From Paenibacillus massiliensis subsp. panacisoli DSM 21345 (lineage in GTDB: Bacteria; Bacillota; Bacilli; Paenibacillales; Paenibacillaceae): a stretch of 64,000 bases of DNA. Both the position numbers and the translations under genes were made by a program. The notes beneath the pieces were generated by a model. It saw only the letters and a list, made by a program, of their open reading frames with translations, had not been told where the DNA came from and ran no database searches. Position 1 is the stretch's first letter, and every line of letters begins with the position of its first letter. Positions 26,314 to 33,838 of the stretch are shown here, one piece after another. Where the stretch lies: contig NZ_AUFO01000017.1 of the NCBI RefSeq assembly GCF_000426545.1, positions 101,412 through 165,411 of the forward strand. The letters are read 5' to 3'.

Positions 26314-27888
26314 ATGTTGTTGGAGCATTTTACTGCAGGACTGTGGGAGGGTAAGACCTCGATCTATGACTATATCCGTGAACAAGGCGAGGAGATCAAT
26401 GGCTCGCTACCTGATGATGATGAGTTCTGGTCCGGCAGCTCTGTACGCTGGGTAGCAGGTGGACTGAGCGGAATGATGAGACATCTTGCAAGCCAGGATA
26501 CGGTAATGGGAGAGACGCGTCAGCTAGTACGCATGTTGGCCAAGCACACTCGCAGGCCTAGAGCTGTAACCCGTAAAGCATTATATGCTTTGTTCATAAA
26601 GGAAGATCTGATCAGAGCCATAGACACTGTATTAAACGAAGTGAGGCAGGATCCCGGAATTCAATATGAGGCCTTGTTCGAGGAAGCCAAATGGTTAGCG
26701 CGATATGGTGCCCATCGGAATGCGGTCAAATTCGGCATTGCCCTGCTGGGAATGTTCGAGCATGAGGATGCCGAGATCAAGGAGCTGCTGCTCACGCTGG
26801 GGCGACATGATGAGTTCACTCTATATTCGGTAGTAGCCATACTGAATGGATTGGAAGAGGGGAATGAGCTTGTTTTTGAGCTGGCACAGGCTGTGCAGGG
26901 CTGGGGCAAAATTCAGGCAGTGGAGCGGCTGGAGCCGACACACCAGCGCATCAAGGATTGGCTGCTGCGACATGGCTGTGTCAATCAGATTATGAATGAA
27001 TACCTGGCCTGTGTATGTGCTCGCAAGGGAGAGCTCCACAAGGCACTTGCAGCCGAGAAGATAGACAACGAGCTCTATGAAGGAGCGACAGATATCATCG
27101 ACGCCCTGCTGTGCGGTGGCCCAGCCGAGGACGTCTATGACTATGAGTATAGCCCGCAGGCCCTGACGGGATATGTCCGACATGCGGAGCAGCATTGCAA
27201 GACTACCAGGCATCTGACGGTCTTGCTGAATATCAGGTATTTCCTGAGCAACGACAAGGATGAGCGCTGGGCAGAGCTCTACAGGGCTGGCTGGACGCTG
27301 GAGCTAAGAGAGCATTTGCTGACGGCATGCGAGGCGATGATTTCCCGTTCTGACTGGCCTGCTGTGATTCTAGAGACGCTGAGGTCGCGAGAGCCAAACG
27401 CACCTGCGCCTTATTACTGCTTCTCCTCTGCAGCTCGACTGGGGATGGATATCTGGGATGAGGTGTACACGCAGGCACAGCTTTATCCGACAGAGGTGGT
27501 GTGGTATTACGAGCTCATGACCACGGAGCAGCCAGAGCGGATACGTCGTATGGTGAAGCTCGGAGAGCAGAAGCTTCCGCTGGAGCAGATTGCCTCAGGC
27601 CCACGGGAGGAGCAGGGGTTCGGCAAGGAATATGATCCTCACCGTTGCCTTGGTATCATCGTTCAAGGGCTGGATAAGCTTCCGGGCACAGGTCGACCTT
27701 TGCTGCTCGCTGCGCTGCGTAGCCCCGTTACCAGTAATCGGAGTGCAGCTTTGATGGCTCTGGAAGCCTGGGAGTCTGACACTTGGGGCGCAGAATTAAA
27801 GTCGGCTGTTGCAGCGTTGCTGGATGACGAAGTGGATGAAGAATTGCGCCAGCAGATTAGCGAGCTTAAGGAGCAGAAGCGGTTCTAG
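26314..27888 (+). CDS. Large alpha-helical-repeat (HEAT-like) protein of unknown function in the RtcB operon
   Basis: 524 residues, rich in Leu/Ala/Glu helices that look like a HEAT or ARM solenoid: LVRMLAKHTRRPRAVTRKALYALF, AVKFGIALLGMFEHEDAEIKELLLTLGRHDEF, and near the C-terminus RPLLLAALRSPVTSNRSAALMALEAW. No signal peptide, membrane segment or catalytic motif. The ATG at 26314 comes 2 nt after the preceding stop; an earlier in-frame ATG at 26287 would overlap that gene by 25 nt. A scaffold or RNA-binding role with RtcB is suggested only by position. I do not recognise a characterised family. Confidence 0.75.
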   Translation: MLLEHFTAGLWEGKTSIYDYIREQGEEINGSLPDDDEFWSGSSVRWVAGGLSGMMRHLASQDTVMGETRQLVRMLAKHTRRPRAVTRKALYALFIKEDLIRAIDTVLNEVRQDPGIQYEALFEEAKWLARYGAHRNAVKFGIALLGMFEHEDAEIKELLLTLGRHDEFTLYSVVAILNGLEEGNELVFELAQAVQGWGKIQAVERLEPTHQRIKDWLLRHGCVNQIMNEYLACVCARKGELHKALAAEKIDNELYEGATDIIDALLCGGPAEDVYDYEYSPQALTGYVRHAEQHCKTTRHLTVLLNIRYFLSNDKDERWAELYRAGWTLELREHLLTACEAMISRSDWPAVILETLRSREPNAPAPYYCFSSAARLGMDIWDEVYTQAQLYPTEVVWYYELMTTEQPERIRRMVKLGEQKLPLEQIASGPREEQGFGKEYDPHRCLGIIVQGLDKLPGTGRPLLLAALRSPVTSNRSAALMALEAWESDTWGAELKSAVAALLDDEVDEELRQQISELKEQKRF

Positions 27889-27896
27889 AAATTCGG

Positions 27897-27950
27897 TAGC
27901 TTGACCGAACCTGATTTCAGGTTGAATGATCTGATCTGGTCAAGGTACTA
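27897..27950 (+). repeat. MITE-like repeat, copy C (54 bp, ends only)
   Basis: TAGCTTGACCGAACCTGATT at the left and GGTCAAGGTACTA at the right match the ends of copy A, while the middle about 160 bp is missing. It lies just upstream of rtcB within the operon. Confidence 0.7.
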
Positions 27951-27981
27951 ATTAGACAGTAGCAGTAAAAGGAGATGACCT

Positions 27982-29214
27982 GTGAGTATGGCATATCAAC
28001 AGATTGACAATGTAAGAGTATGGGGAGAACCGGATGAAGGGGCGATGGCACAGGCCAGAGTATGCTCCAGAACGGGAAACGTGATTCAGACCCTGCTCAT
28101 GGCAGATCATCACAAGGGCTATTGCCAGCCGATTGGCGGTGTAGTCGTGTATGACGGGCAGATTTCTCCCGCAGGTGTCGGCTACGACATTGCCTGTGGC
28201 AACAAGGCTGTACGGACGAACCTGACCGCAGGTGAGATTCTACCCAGATTGAGCTCGATAATGGATGAGATCGCTCGGCGTATTTCCTTTGGGGTAGGGC
28301 GTGTGAATCAGGAAAGGGTGGACCATGAGCTCTTCGATGACCCCGACTGGACTGTATATGAGGACGTGGATAAACAGGTCCATGACAAGCTGAAGGCGCT
28401 GGCCCGTGCCCAGCTTGGAACGGTCGGTAGCGGGAATCATTTCGTGGATGTGCTGGTGGAGCAGGAGAATGGCAGAGTCTGGATTGCCAATCACTTTGGT
28501 AGCCGTGGCTTCGGTCACAAGACTGCGAGTGGCTTCATTAATCTGATGGCCGGACGAGAATTCATGGCTAATGCACCTGGTGAGAAGATGGATCAGCCCC
28601 CTGCTCTGCTGGACCTCGACAGTGAGCTAGGGGATATGTATTATCGGGCGATGAGGCTGGCTGGTCGATACGCCTATGCAGGTAGAGATTACGTCATTCA
28701 ACAGGTGTTGTCCCTCCTGGGGGCTGAGGCAGATCTGGAGGTGCATAATCATCATAACTATGCGTGGAAGGAGATGCATAACGGACGGGAGGTCTTAGTC
28801 GTGCGCAAGGGAGCGACGCCTTCGGCTCCGGGCCAGGTTGGGTTCATTGGTGGTAGCATGGGCGACATCTCGGTTATCGTACGGGGCAAGGATACACTGG
28901 AGAATCAGGAGTCTTATTACAGTACGGTACATGGAGCTGGACGAATCATGAGCCGAACACAGGCAGCGGGCAAAATGAACTGGAAGACCCGTACGCGTAG
29001 CGGCGGCCAGATCTCGAAGGAGCAGATGGATCGGGCTGTTCGAGAGTTCGGGGTCGAGCTGCGCGGAGCAGGCACGGATGAGAGTCCGTTTGTGTATCGT
29101 CAGCTACGAGAGGTGCTTGATGCCCATGCCGGGACGATTGATGTACTGCATGTGCTGAAGCCGATAGGCGTATGTATGGCTGGGGCGGATGAATTCGATC
29201 CCTACAAAGACTAG
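27982..29214 (+). CDS. rtcB: RNA-splicing ligase RtcB
   Basis: 410 residues of the RtcB family, which joins RNA 2',3'-cyclic phosphate or 3'-phosphate ends to 5'-OH ends using GTP and Mn2+. Motifs: PIGGVVVYDGQISPAGVGYDIACGNKA (with the metal-binding Asp and Cys), LGTVGSGNHFVDV, WIANHFGSRGFGH, NHHNYAWKE, and STVHGAGRIMSRTQA with the His that takes GMP. All key residues are present. Starts at a GTG 5 nt after AAGGAGATGA (ATG 27988 is the alternative). With Hen1, Pnkp and KptA in the window, the cell carries two independent RNA-sealing routes. Confidence 0.94.
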   Translation: MSMAYQQIDNVRVWGEPDEGAMAQARVCSRTGNVIQTLLMADHHKGYCQPIGGVVVYDGQISPAGVGYDIACGNKAVRTNLTAGEILPRLSSIMDEIARRISFGVGRVNQERVDHELFDDPDWTVYEDVDKQVHDKLKALARAQLGTVGSGNHFVDVLVEQENGRVWIANHFGSRGFGHKTASGFINLMAGREFMANAPGEKMDQPPALLDLDSELGDMYYRAMRLAGRYAYAGRDYVIQQVLSLLGAEADLEVHNHHNYAWKEMHNGREVLVVRKGATPSAPGQVGFIGGSMGDISVIVRGKDTLENQESYYSTVHGAGRIMSRTQAAGKMNWKTRTRSGGQISKEQMDRAVREFGVELRGAGTDESPFVYRQLREVLDAHAGTIDVLHVLKPIGVCMAGADEFDPYKD

Positions 29215-29312
29215 ACATAGAGAAATTGAGAAACAGAGACTAGAGACATATAGAAATAGAATGAGAGCTTCAAGACAATCCTTGCAGGAGTCTGTCGAGC
29301 GATCCCTATTTG

Positions 29313-29375
29313 CCCGTCTTATGTGCTTCAAGAGGATAGAATAGTCCTGAAGCGTATGGGACGGGTATTTTGTCT
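29313..29375 (+). terminator. Terminator after rtcB
   Basis: CCCGTC..TGCTTCA pairs with TGAAGC..GACGGG, followed by TATTTTG. Nothing else stands out in 29215-29505. Confidence 0.65.
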
Positions 29376-29505
29376 TGCTATAGCGTACTCTTGAACACGA
29401 ACAAGCATGTCTGCTGGATTTGTGGAGAGTGCTCCATTTACAATAATATCAGGTAGGAGAACATTAAGTGCGAGGTCAGAACATGACGGGAAGGGAGGGT
29501 ACAAC

Positions 29506-30633
29506 ATGAACAAGAGTGATCTTGGACGCAATCTGTATATGCTCAAGGGACCGCTTGCATACAAGGGATACGACTGGTGGTGGCACAGCTTCACTGGCTA
29601 TAACCGGGAGACCGGAGAAGCCAAAGCCTTCTTCATCGAATATTATGTCTGCAATCCGGCGTTAGGCAGGGATATTCCCGTGCTGGGGCAACTGCCTGAG
29701 AATCGAGAGCGTGGGGTGAAGCCCGCATATGCGATGATTAAGGCAGGAGCGTGGGGACAAGGCGCCAAGCAGATACACAACTTTTACCCCATTACCCAGT
29801 TCAGCTGTACCGCCGATCGACTGGAAGTACTTATTGGGGAAAGCATGCTGACAGAGCAGCGAATGCAGGGAATGTGTTCCTTAAGCGCGCAGGAGGCTAA
29901 GGCACACCCGGAGTATATGAGCGATGCGGGAGAGATGAGTTGGGACCTCACAATAGACAAGCAGATTGCTTATCATGTCGGCTATGGTGCCTCTTCGATA
30001 TTTCGCCGGCTGAACGCTTTTGAGATGTTTTGGCACGCAGAAGGCATTAAGACTAGCTACAGCGGAACGGTCCGTCTGGATGGAGTGATCTATGACATTA
30101 TCCCGGAGAGGTCCTATGGCTATGCCGACAAGAACTGGGGGGCGGACTACACCTCTCCCTGGCTATGGATTAGTAGCTGCCATTTGCGTAGTCTGATCAC
30201 GGGACAGATCCTGGATCACTCAGCGGTGGAGGTCGGTGGTGGCAGGCCCAAAGTATTCGGTGTACCTTTGCCTCGCCAGATTCTGATCGGCATGTATCAC
30301 GAGGGTACGATGTATGAGTATAACTTCTCCAAGCCGCTGCTGAGATCCCGCGTGACATTTGATTTTGAGGAAGGGGACAAGCGTCATTACTGGAAGGTTC
30401 GGGGCAGCAATCATAACTCTGAATTTGAGCTGGACCTGGAGTGCCCACGTGATGAGATGCTGCTCATTAACTACGAATCACCGGATGGACAGAAGCGGCA
30501 TAACCGATTGTGGAACGGCGGCACTGGCTACGGCGAGATACGGCTCTACCGTAAGATGGGAGGCAGCAAGCAGCTGATTGATCACATAGAGCTGAGAAAT
30601 GCGGGCTGCGAATATGGGGAATTCTCAGATTGA
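29506..30633 (+). CDS. Tocopherol-cyclase-like / AttH-like lipocalin-type protein
   Basis: 375 residues, no signal peptide. Aromatic-rich N-terminal GPLAYKGYDWWWHSFTGYNRETGEAKAFFIEYYVCNP, then FSCTADRLEVLIGES, MSWDLTIDKQIAYH, ERSYGYADKNWGADYTSPWLWISSCHL and a long beta-rich C-terminus. This pattern resembles tocopherol-cyclase-like proteins found in anaerobes and Bacillota. Reaction and substrate unknown. Start ATG lies after GGGAGGG. It probably has its own promoter, since a terminator precedes it. Family assignment is tentative. Confidence 0.55.
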   Translation: MNKSDLGRNLYMLKGPLAYKGYDWWWHSFTGYNRETGEAKAFFIEYYVCNPALGRDIPVLGQLPENRERGVKPAYAMIKAGAWGQGAKQIHNFYPITQFSCTADRLEVLIGESMLTEQRMQGMCSLSAQEAKAHPEYMSDAGEMSWDLTIDKQIAYHVGYGASSIFRRLNAFEMFWHAEGIKTSYSGTVRLDGVIYDIIPERSYGYADKNWGADYTSPWLWISSCHLRSLITGQILDHSAVEVGGGRPKVFGVPLPRQILIGMYHEGTMYEYNFSKPLLRSRVTFDFEEGDKRHYWKVRGSNHNSEFELDLECPRDEMLLINYESPDGQKRHNRLWNGGTGYGEIRLYRKMGGSKQLIDHIELRNAGCEYGEFSD

Positions 30634-30680
30634 AATCCGTAATGTAATCGAGTGTGTTCAGGAGGTAGATTGATGAAGAA

Positions 30681-30710
30681 GCATGAAGCAGCATGAAGCA
30701 GCATGAAGCA
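30681..30710 (+). repeat. 10-bp tandem repeat (3 copies of GCATGAAGCA) at the start of the Imm26-like gene
   Basis: Three perfect units directly downstream of a good ribosome site (GGAGG, 30661) and ATG (30673). Each unit brings an ATG in a new frame. The ATG at 30673 ends after seven codons at a TGA made by the repeat. Confidence 0.9.
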
Positions 30711-31130
30711 GGCGATATATTTGTGATCCCCATGCATGATGGTAGATATGCATTTTGTCAGGTCATTTGCGCCTTGCGGGGGAGGTTCAAGAAGGTCTTT
30801 TCTTTTGGCGTTATGGGCCTTGTTGCAGACAAAGAAATTCCGAACGACATAAGCGAATGGAATGATTCTTTGCTGACCTTCGTTAACAGTAGAGGGAGCA
30901 CGCGGGTTATTTTCGCAGCGACGGATAATCTTCGCAGTGGGGATTGGGAGATTGTGGGTCATATCCCGTTAACTAAGGAGAAGGAGGCGTTACAGGAATT
31001 TCAGAGCGCAGGCAATCTCTATCATGGAGATGAGTGGGTCCGAAATCTGGCGCCTGCTGAGTATAAGCTTTACAATACTATGGGCGTGGCCGGAAATGAG
31101 CTTGTACAGCAGTATCTTGCACAGCATTAG
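30693..31130 (+). CDS. Imm26-like immunity-type protein, start disturbed by a repeat
   Basis: 145 residues from the only in-frame ATG within the repeat. The start of the fold, GDIFVIPMHDGRYAFCQVI, followed by FSFGVMGLVADKEIP and WEIVGHIPLTKEKE, resembles immunity protein 26 domains found with polymorphic toxins. No toxin gene is next to it, so it could be an orphan immunity gene. GGAGG is 27 nt upstream, too far for the ATG at 30693. If the repeat were a single copy, the well-placed ATG at 30673 would read straight into this frame as KKHEAGDIF. Expression is therefore probably poor or variable at present. Confidence 0.65.
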   Translation: MKQHEAGDIFVIPMHDGRYAFCQVICALRGRFKKVFSFGVMGLVADKEIPNDISEWNDSLLTFVNSRGSTRVIFAATDNLRSGDWEIVGHIPLTKEKEALQEFQSAGNLYHGDEWVRNLAPAEYKLYNTMGVAGNELVQQYLAQH

Positions 31131-31140
31131 CGAGACTTAT

Positions 31141-31224
31141 ATGAATCTAGAAGCTATTAGCAATACAGCCGGGATTGTAGCTCCTGAGCTGATCCGACAG
31201 GCGTATGTGGTTTTAGGCTACTGA
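31141..31224 (+). CDS. Short hypothetical reading frame or gene remnant
   Basis: 27 codons (NLEAISNTAGIVAPELIRQ...) starting 8 nt after the Imm26-like stop, without a clear ribosome site. It reads like the end of a larger protein and may be the remnant of a second gene. Weak support. Confidence 0.25.
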   Translation: MNLEAISNTAGIVAPELIRQAYVVLGY

Positions 31225-31311
31225 ATGATCTATGGACGTATTCCTGCCACAATTGTCGAATGGTCTGATGGTACCTGTTGCTACAGGAGACCTTTATAAT
31301 TTTTTTTACAT

Positions 31312-31350
31312 AACCCTTGTATGTCCAGCCCTGGATCTACAAGGGTTTTT
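31312..31350 (+). terminator. Rho-independent terminator
   Basis: AACCCTTGTA and TACAAGGGTT form a perfect 10-bp stem, followed by TTTGACG. Ends the Imm26-like transcript. Confidence 0.8.
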
Positions 31351-31419
31351 GACGTTCATGTTGCATGCAAATGCAGAGGGTGGACATGTTGACATGAAAT
31401 ATTCGTAATTTCGACAAAA

Positions 31420-31454
31420 GTATAGACATATGATTTTAATGTATAGACAAATGA
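31420..31454 (+). promoter_or_regulatory. Direct-repeat operator of the beta-glucoside PTS operon, probable GntR site
   Basis: GTATAGACATATGA (31420) and GTATAGACAAATGA (31441) are spaced exactly 21 bp, two helical turns. GTATAGAC fits the half-site style of HutC-type GntR regulators, one of which is encoded at 35525. The second copy overlaps the -35 of the promoter. Confidence 0.65.
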
Positions 31455-31491
31455 AATTGATGGGTTTATAATTGCCCTGTAAACGGTTTCT
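31444..31491 (+). promoter_or_regulatory. PTS operon promoter with cre site
   Basis: TAGACA (31444-31449), 17-nt spacer, TATAAT (31467-31472). A cre, TGTAAACGGTTTCT (31478-31491, 13 of 14 matching), sits on the start of transcription, so CcpA would block initiation in glucose. Confidence 0.8.
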
Positions 31492-31531
31492 GCTAATTCA
31501 CATTTTAAGCTTGAAAGGATGGAGAACAGTT

Positions 31532-31849
31532 ATGAAAAGAATTCTACTTGCGTGCAGCTCTGGTATGTCTACAAGTATGCTGGTGACCAAAATGCAGGAG
31601 CATGCCAAGTCCATCGGAGATGAAGCCGAAATTTGGGCCGTTGGTCAGGATCAGGCGCCTGAAGAAATGGCTAAGGCTGATGCAGTACTGATTGGTCCCC
31701 AAATGAGCTTCCTGAAGGGACAATTGGAGAAAGAGGCTGCAGCGTACGGCATTCATGTAGAAGTTATAGATATGATGGCTTATGGCATGGTTGACGGCAA
31801 GAAGGCTTACGAGCAAGCGATGAAGTTGGTGGAGAAAAAAAATGGATAA
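31532..31849 (+). CDS. PTS lactose/cellobiose-type EIIB subunit
   Basis: 105 residues. The phosphorylated Cys lies in the N-terminal loop ILLACSSGMSTSMLV (Cys8), the hallmark of EIIB of the Lac family, followed by ADAVLIGPQMSFLKGQLEKEA. It passes phosphate from EIIA to the incoming sugar bound by EIIC. The ATG at 31532 is chosen over an earlier in-frame TTG because it gives the usual start right before the loop. It overlaps the EIIA gene by 8 nt. Confidence 0.93.
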   Translation: MKRILLACSSGMSTSMLVTKMQEHAKSIGDEAEIWAVGQDQAPEEMAKADAVLIGPQMSFLKGQLEKEAAAYGIHVEVIDMMAYGMVDGKKAYEQAMKLVEKKNG

Positions 31850-32174
31850 GGTCAATATCGCGGATTTAACAGAAGAACAGATTAGCTTTCAGCTTATTTT
31901 TCATAGCGGCAGTGCCCGGAGTAAGATCATTCAGGCCCTGACGGAGTATCGTAACAACAACGCTGAGGGGGCAGATGAGCTGCTGAAGGAAGCGAAGCAG
32001 GATTTGCGCTCTGCACACGACATTCATTTTCAGATGGTCAAGAAAGAGGCCGAAGGTACACCGACTGCCTTGAATCTACTGCTGATGCATGCCGAGGATC
32101 ATTTGATGTCTACAGTTACGATGAAGGACCTTGTTCACGAACTGCTGGAGCTATTCAAATCCAGAAATATCTAA
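31842..32174 (+). CDS. PTS lactose/cellobiose-type EIIA subunit
   Basis: 110 residues, all helical, of the EIIA-Lac fold. The active-site His lies in LLMHAEDHLMSTVTMKDL near residue 80, and AHDIHFQMVKKEAEG near 50 is the other conserved block. It takes phosphate from HPr and hands it to EIIB. Overlaps the EIIB gene, so translation is coupled. The EIIC gene follows after a 281-nt gap. Confidence 0.92.
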   Translation: MDKVNIADLTEEQISFQLIFHSGSARSKIIQALTEYRNNNAEGADELLKEAKQDLRSAHDIHFQMVKKEAEGTPTALNLLLMHAEDHLMSTVTMKDLVHELLELFKSRNI

Positions 32175-32182
32175 GCGAATCT

Positions 32183-32197
32183 TTGAAACGGTTTACA
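32183..32197 (+). promoter_or_regulatory. Second cre-like site, between EIIA and EIIC genes
   Basis: TTGAAACGGTTTACA matches the cre pattern with one mismatch. The 281-nt spacer holds no other clear signal. Confidence 0.45.
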
Positions 32198-32455
32198 TTC
32201 ATATGTGAGCTGGTTTTTTGATGAAATGCTGGCTGAGGATTCATATTCGATGATGACATACATTGGGGTAAGAAAAAGCGCCTCCTTGAGCTGGGACTGC
32301 AGGGCAGACCCAATCACTGGCGAGTGAATTTAGGAGAACGCTTATTACCGAGTATAGTCAATTCAGGCGACAGAATCAAATCTTGCTATAAGCAAAGCAT
32401 GTGAAGACACTGTTTACATGTAAGGGAAAATTATATTCTGTGGGAGGAATAGGCG

Positions 32456-33775
32456 TTGTTTGAGAAATTAAGCCAGATTTTGATACCCATTGCTGGTAAA
32501 TTGAACAATAACCGTTATCTTTCAGTATTACGGGATGCGTTCATGCTGTCATTTCCATTGACTGTATTTGGATCGATTATCGTCGTACTTATCAATCTTC
32601 CATTCTTGAGTGATTGGATGGGAGCAGACAACTTGGCGAGAACCCAGGAGCTGCTGAATATTGCGCCTAATGCCACCTTGAATATTATGACGGTCTTCGT
32701 CGTGGTCGGTATTGGTTATTATCTATCGCGAAGTTATAAGGTTGAACCTATATTCGGTGGGATGATTGCTCTTGCCTGCTTCCTGATGCTCACACCGTTC
32801 CTGCTGACTCAGGGCGACGGCACGACGATTGCAGACGTGATTCCGAAGGAGCGCCTTGGTGCCAAGGGGATGTTCCTCGGGATGATTGTGGCCTTCATTG
32901 CGGGCGAGATCTATCGTAAAGTCACACAGCGTAACATCGTAATCAAGATGCCTCCGGGCGTACCACCGGCAGTTGCCAAGTCGTTCGCAGCTTTGCTGCC
33001 TGCATGTATTACACTCGGCATTTTCCTGATTATTAACATTATTGTAAATGTAACGTTCCATAACAACCTGCATGATCTGATCTACAAAGCTGTTCAGGCT
33101 CCGCTGGTGCATCTGGGTAGCGGTATTATTCCTACTTTGATTGCTATATTCCTGATTCAGATTCTGTGGTTCTTCGGACTGCATGGTCAGATTATTGTGA
33201 ACTCCGTGATGGACCCAATCTGGAATACGCTGGCACTGGAGAACTACGAAGCTTACTCCACAGGTGCAGAGCTGCCGCATATTATCACCAAGCAATTCGT
33301 TGATATTTATACCGTAGGAATTGGCGGTACAGGGATGACCCTGACCGTAGTGCTCACGATTCTCTTCTTCCTGAAGAGCAAGCAGCTGAAGCAAGTCAGT
33401 AAGCTGGCGCTCGGTCCTGGTCTCTTCAATGTTAACGAACCGGTGATCTTCGGTCTGCCAATTGTAATGAACCCACTGATCATCGTGCCATGGGTGCTGG
33501 CTCCAATGCTCGTGACCCTGATTACCTATTTCGCGATGTATACAGGCATTGTGCCGCCACCGAACGGAATACAGGTTCCTTGGACGATGCCGTTGTTCTT
33601 CAGCGGTATGATGGGAACAGGCTCGCTAAGAGGCGGCTTATTGCAGATATTCAACATGGCTGTCGTCTTCGTCATCTGGTTCCCATTCCTGAAATTCATT
33701 GACCGGATGAATGTACGTAAGGAACAGGAAGAAGAAGCTAGTGCTCCATCCAAAGAACAAACACTGAGCATGTAA
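32456..33775 (+). CDS. PTS lactose/cellobiose-type EIIC permease
   Basis: 439 residues, about ten membrane segments. Family blocks: RDAFMLSFPLTVFGSIIVVLINLPFL, FGLHGQIIVNSVMDPIW (with the conserved His), GIGGTGMTLTVVL, and GPGLFNVNEPVIFGLPIVMNPLIIVPW, where Asn-Glu-Pro binds the sugar. It imports and phosphorylates a beta-glucoside such as cellobiose. TTG start, 8 nt after GGAGG. Together with EIIB, EIIA and the phospho-beta-glucosidase it forms a complete uptake and cleavage unit. Confidence 0.93.
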   Translation: MFEKLSQILIPIAGKLNNNRYLSVLRDAFMLSFPLTVFGSIIVVLINLPFLSDWMGADNLARTQELLNIAPNATLNIMTVFVVVGIGYYLSRSYKVEPIFGGMIALACFLMLTPFLLTQGDGTTIADVIPKERLGAKGMFLGMIVAFIAGEIYRKVTQRNIVIKMPPGVPPAVAKSFAALLPACITLGIFLIINIIVNVTFHNNLHDLIYKAVQAPLVHLGSGIIPTLIAIFLIQILWFFGLHGQIIVNSVMDPIWNTLALENYEAYSTGAELPHIITKQFVDIYTVGIGGTGMTLTVVLTILFFLKSKQLKQVSKLALGPGLFNVNEPVIFGLPIVMNPLIIVPWVLAPMLVTLITYFAMYTGIVPPPNGIQVPWTMPLFFSGMMGTGSLRGGLLQIFNMAVVFVIWFPFLKFIDRMNVRKEQEEEASAPSKEQTLSM

Positions 33776-33838
33776 TATACAAGCAATAGTACAGAAAGTA
33801 GACAGCATGTGCAGCGTACAAGAGAAAGGAGAAGGACC

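Noticed and set aside
12946..29214. Whole 12.9-29.2 kb interval as one horizontally acquired defence island
   Set aside because: Base composition looks like the surroundings, no integrase or attachment site is seen, and ordinary genes (permease, nitroreductase) lie between the two repair loci.
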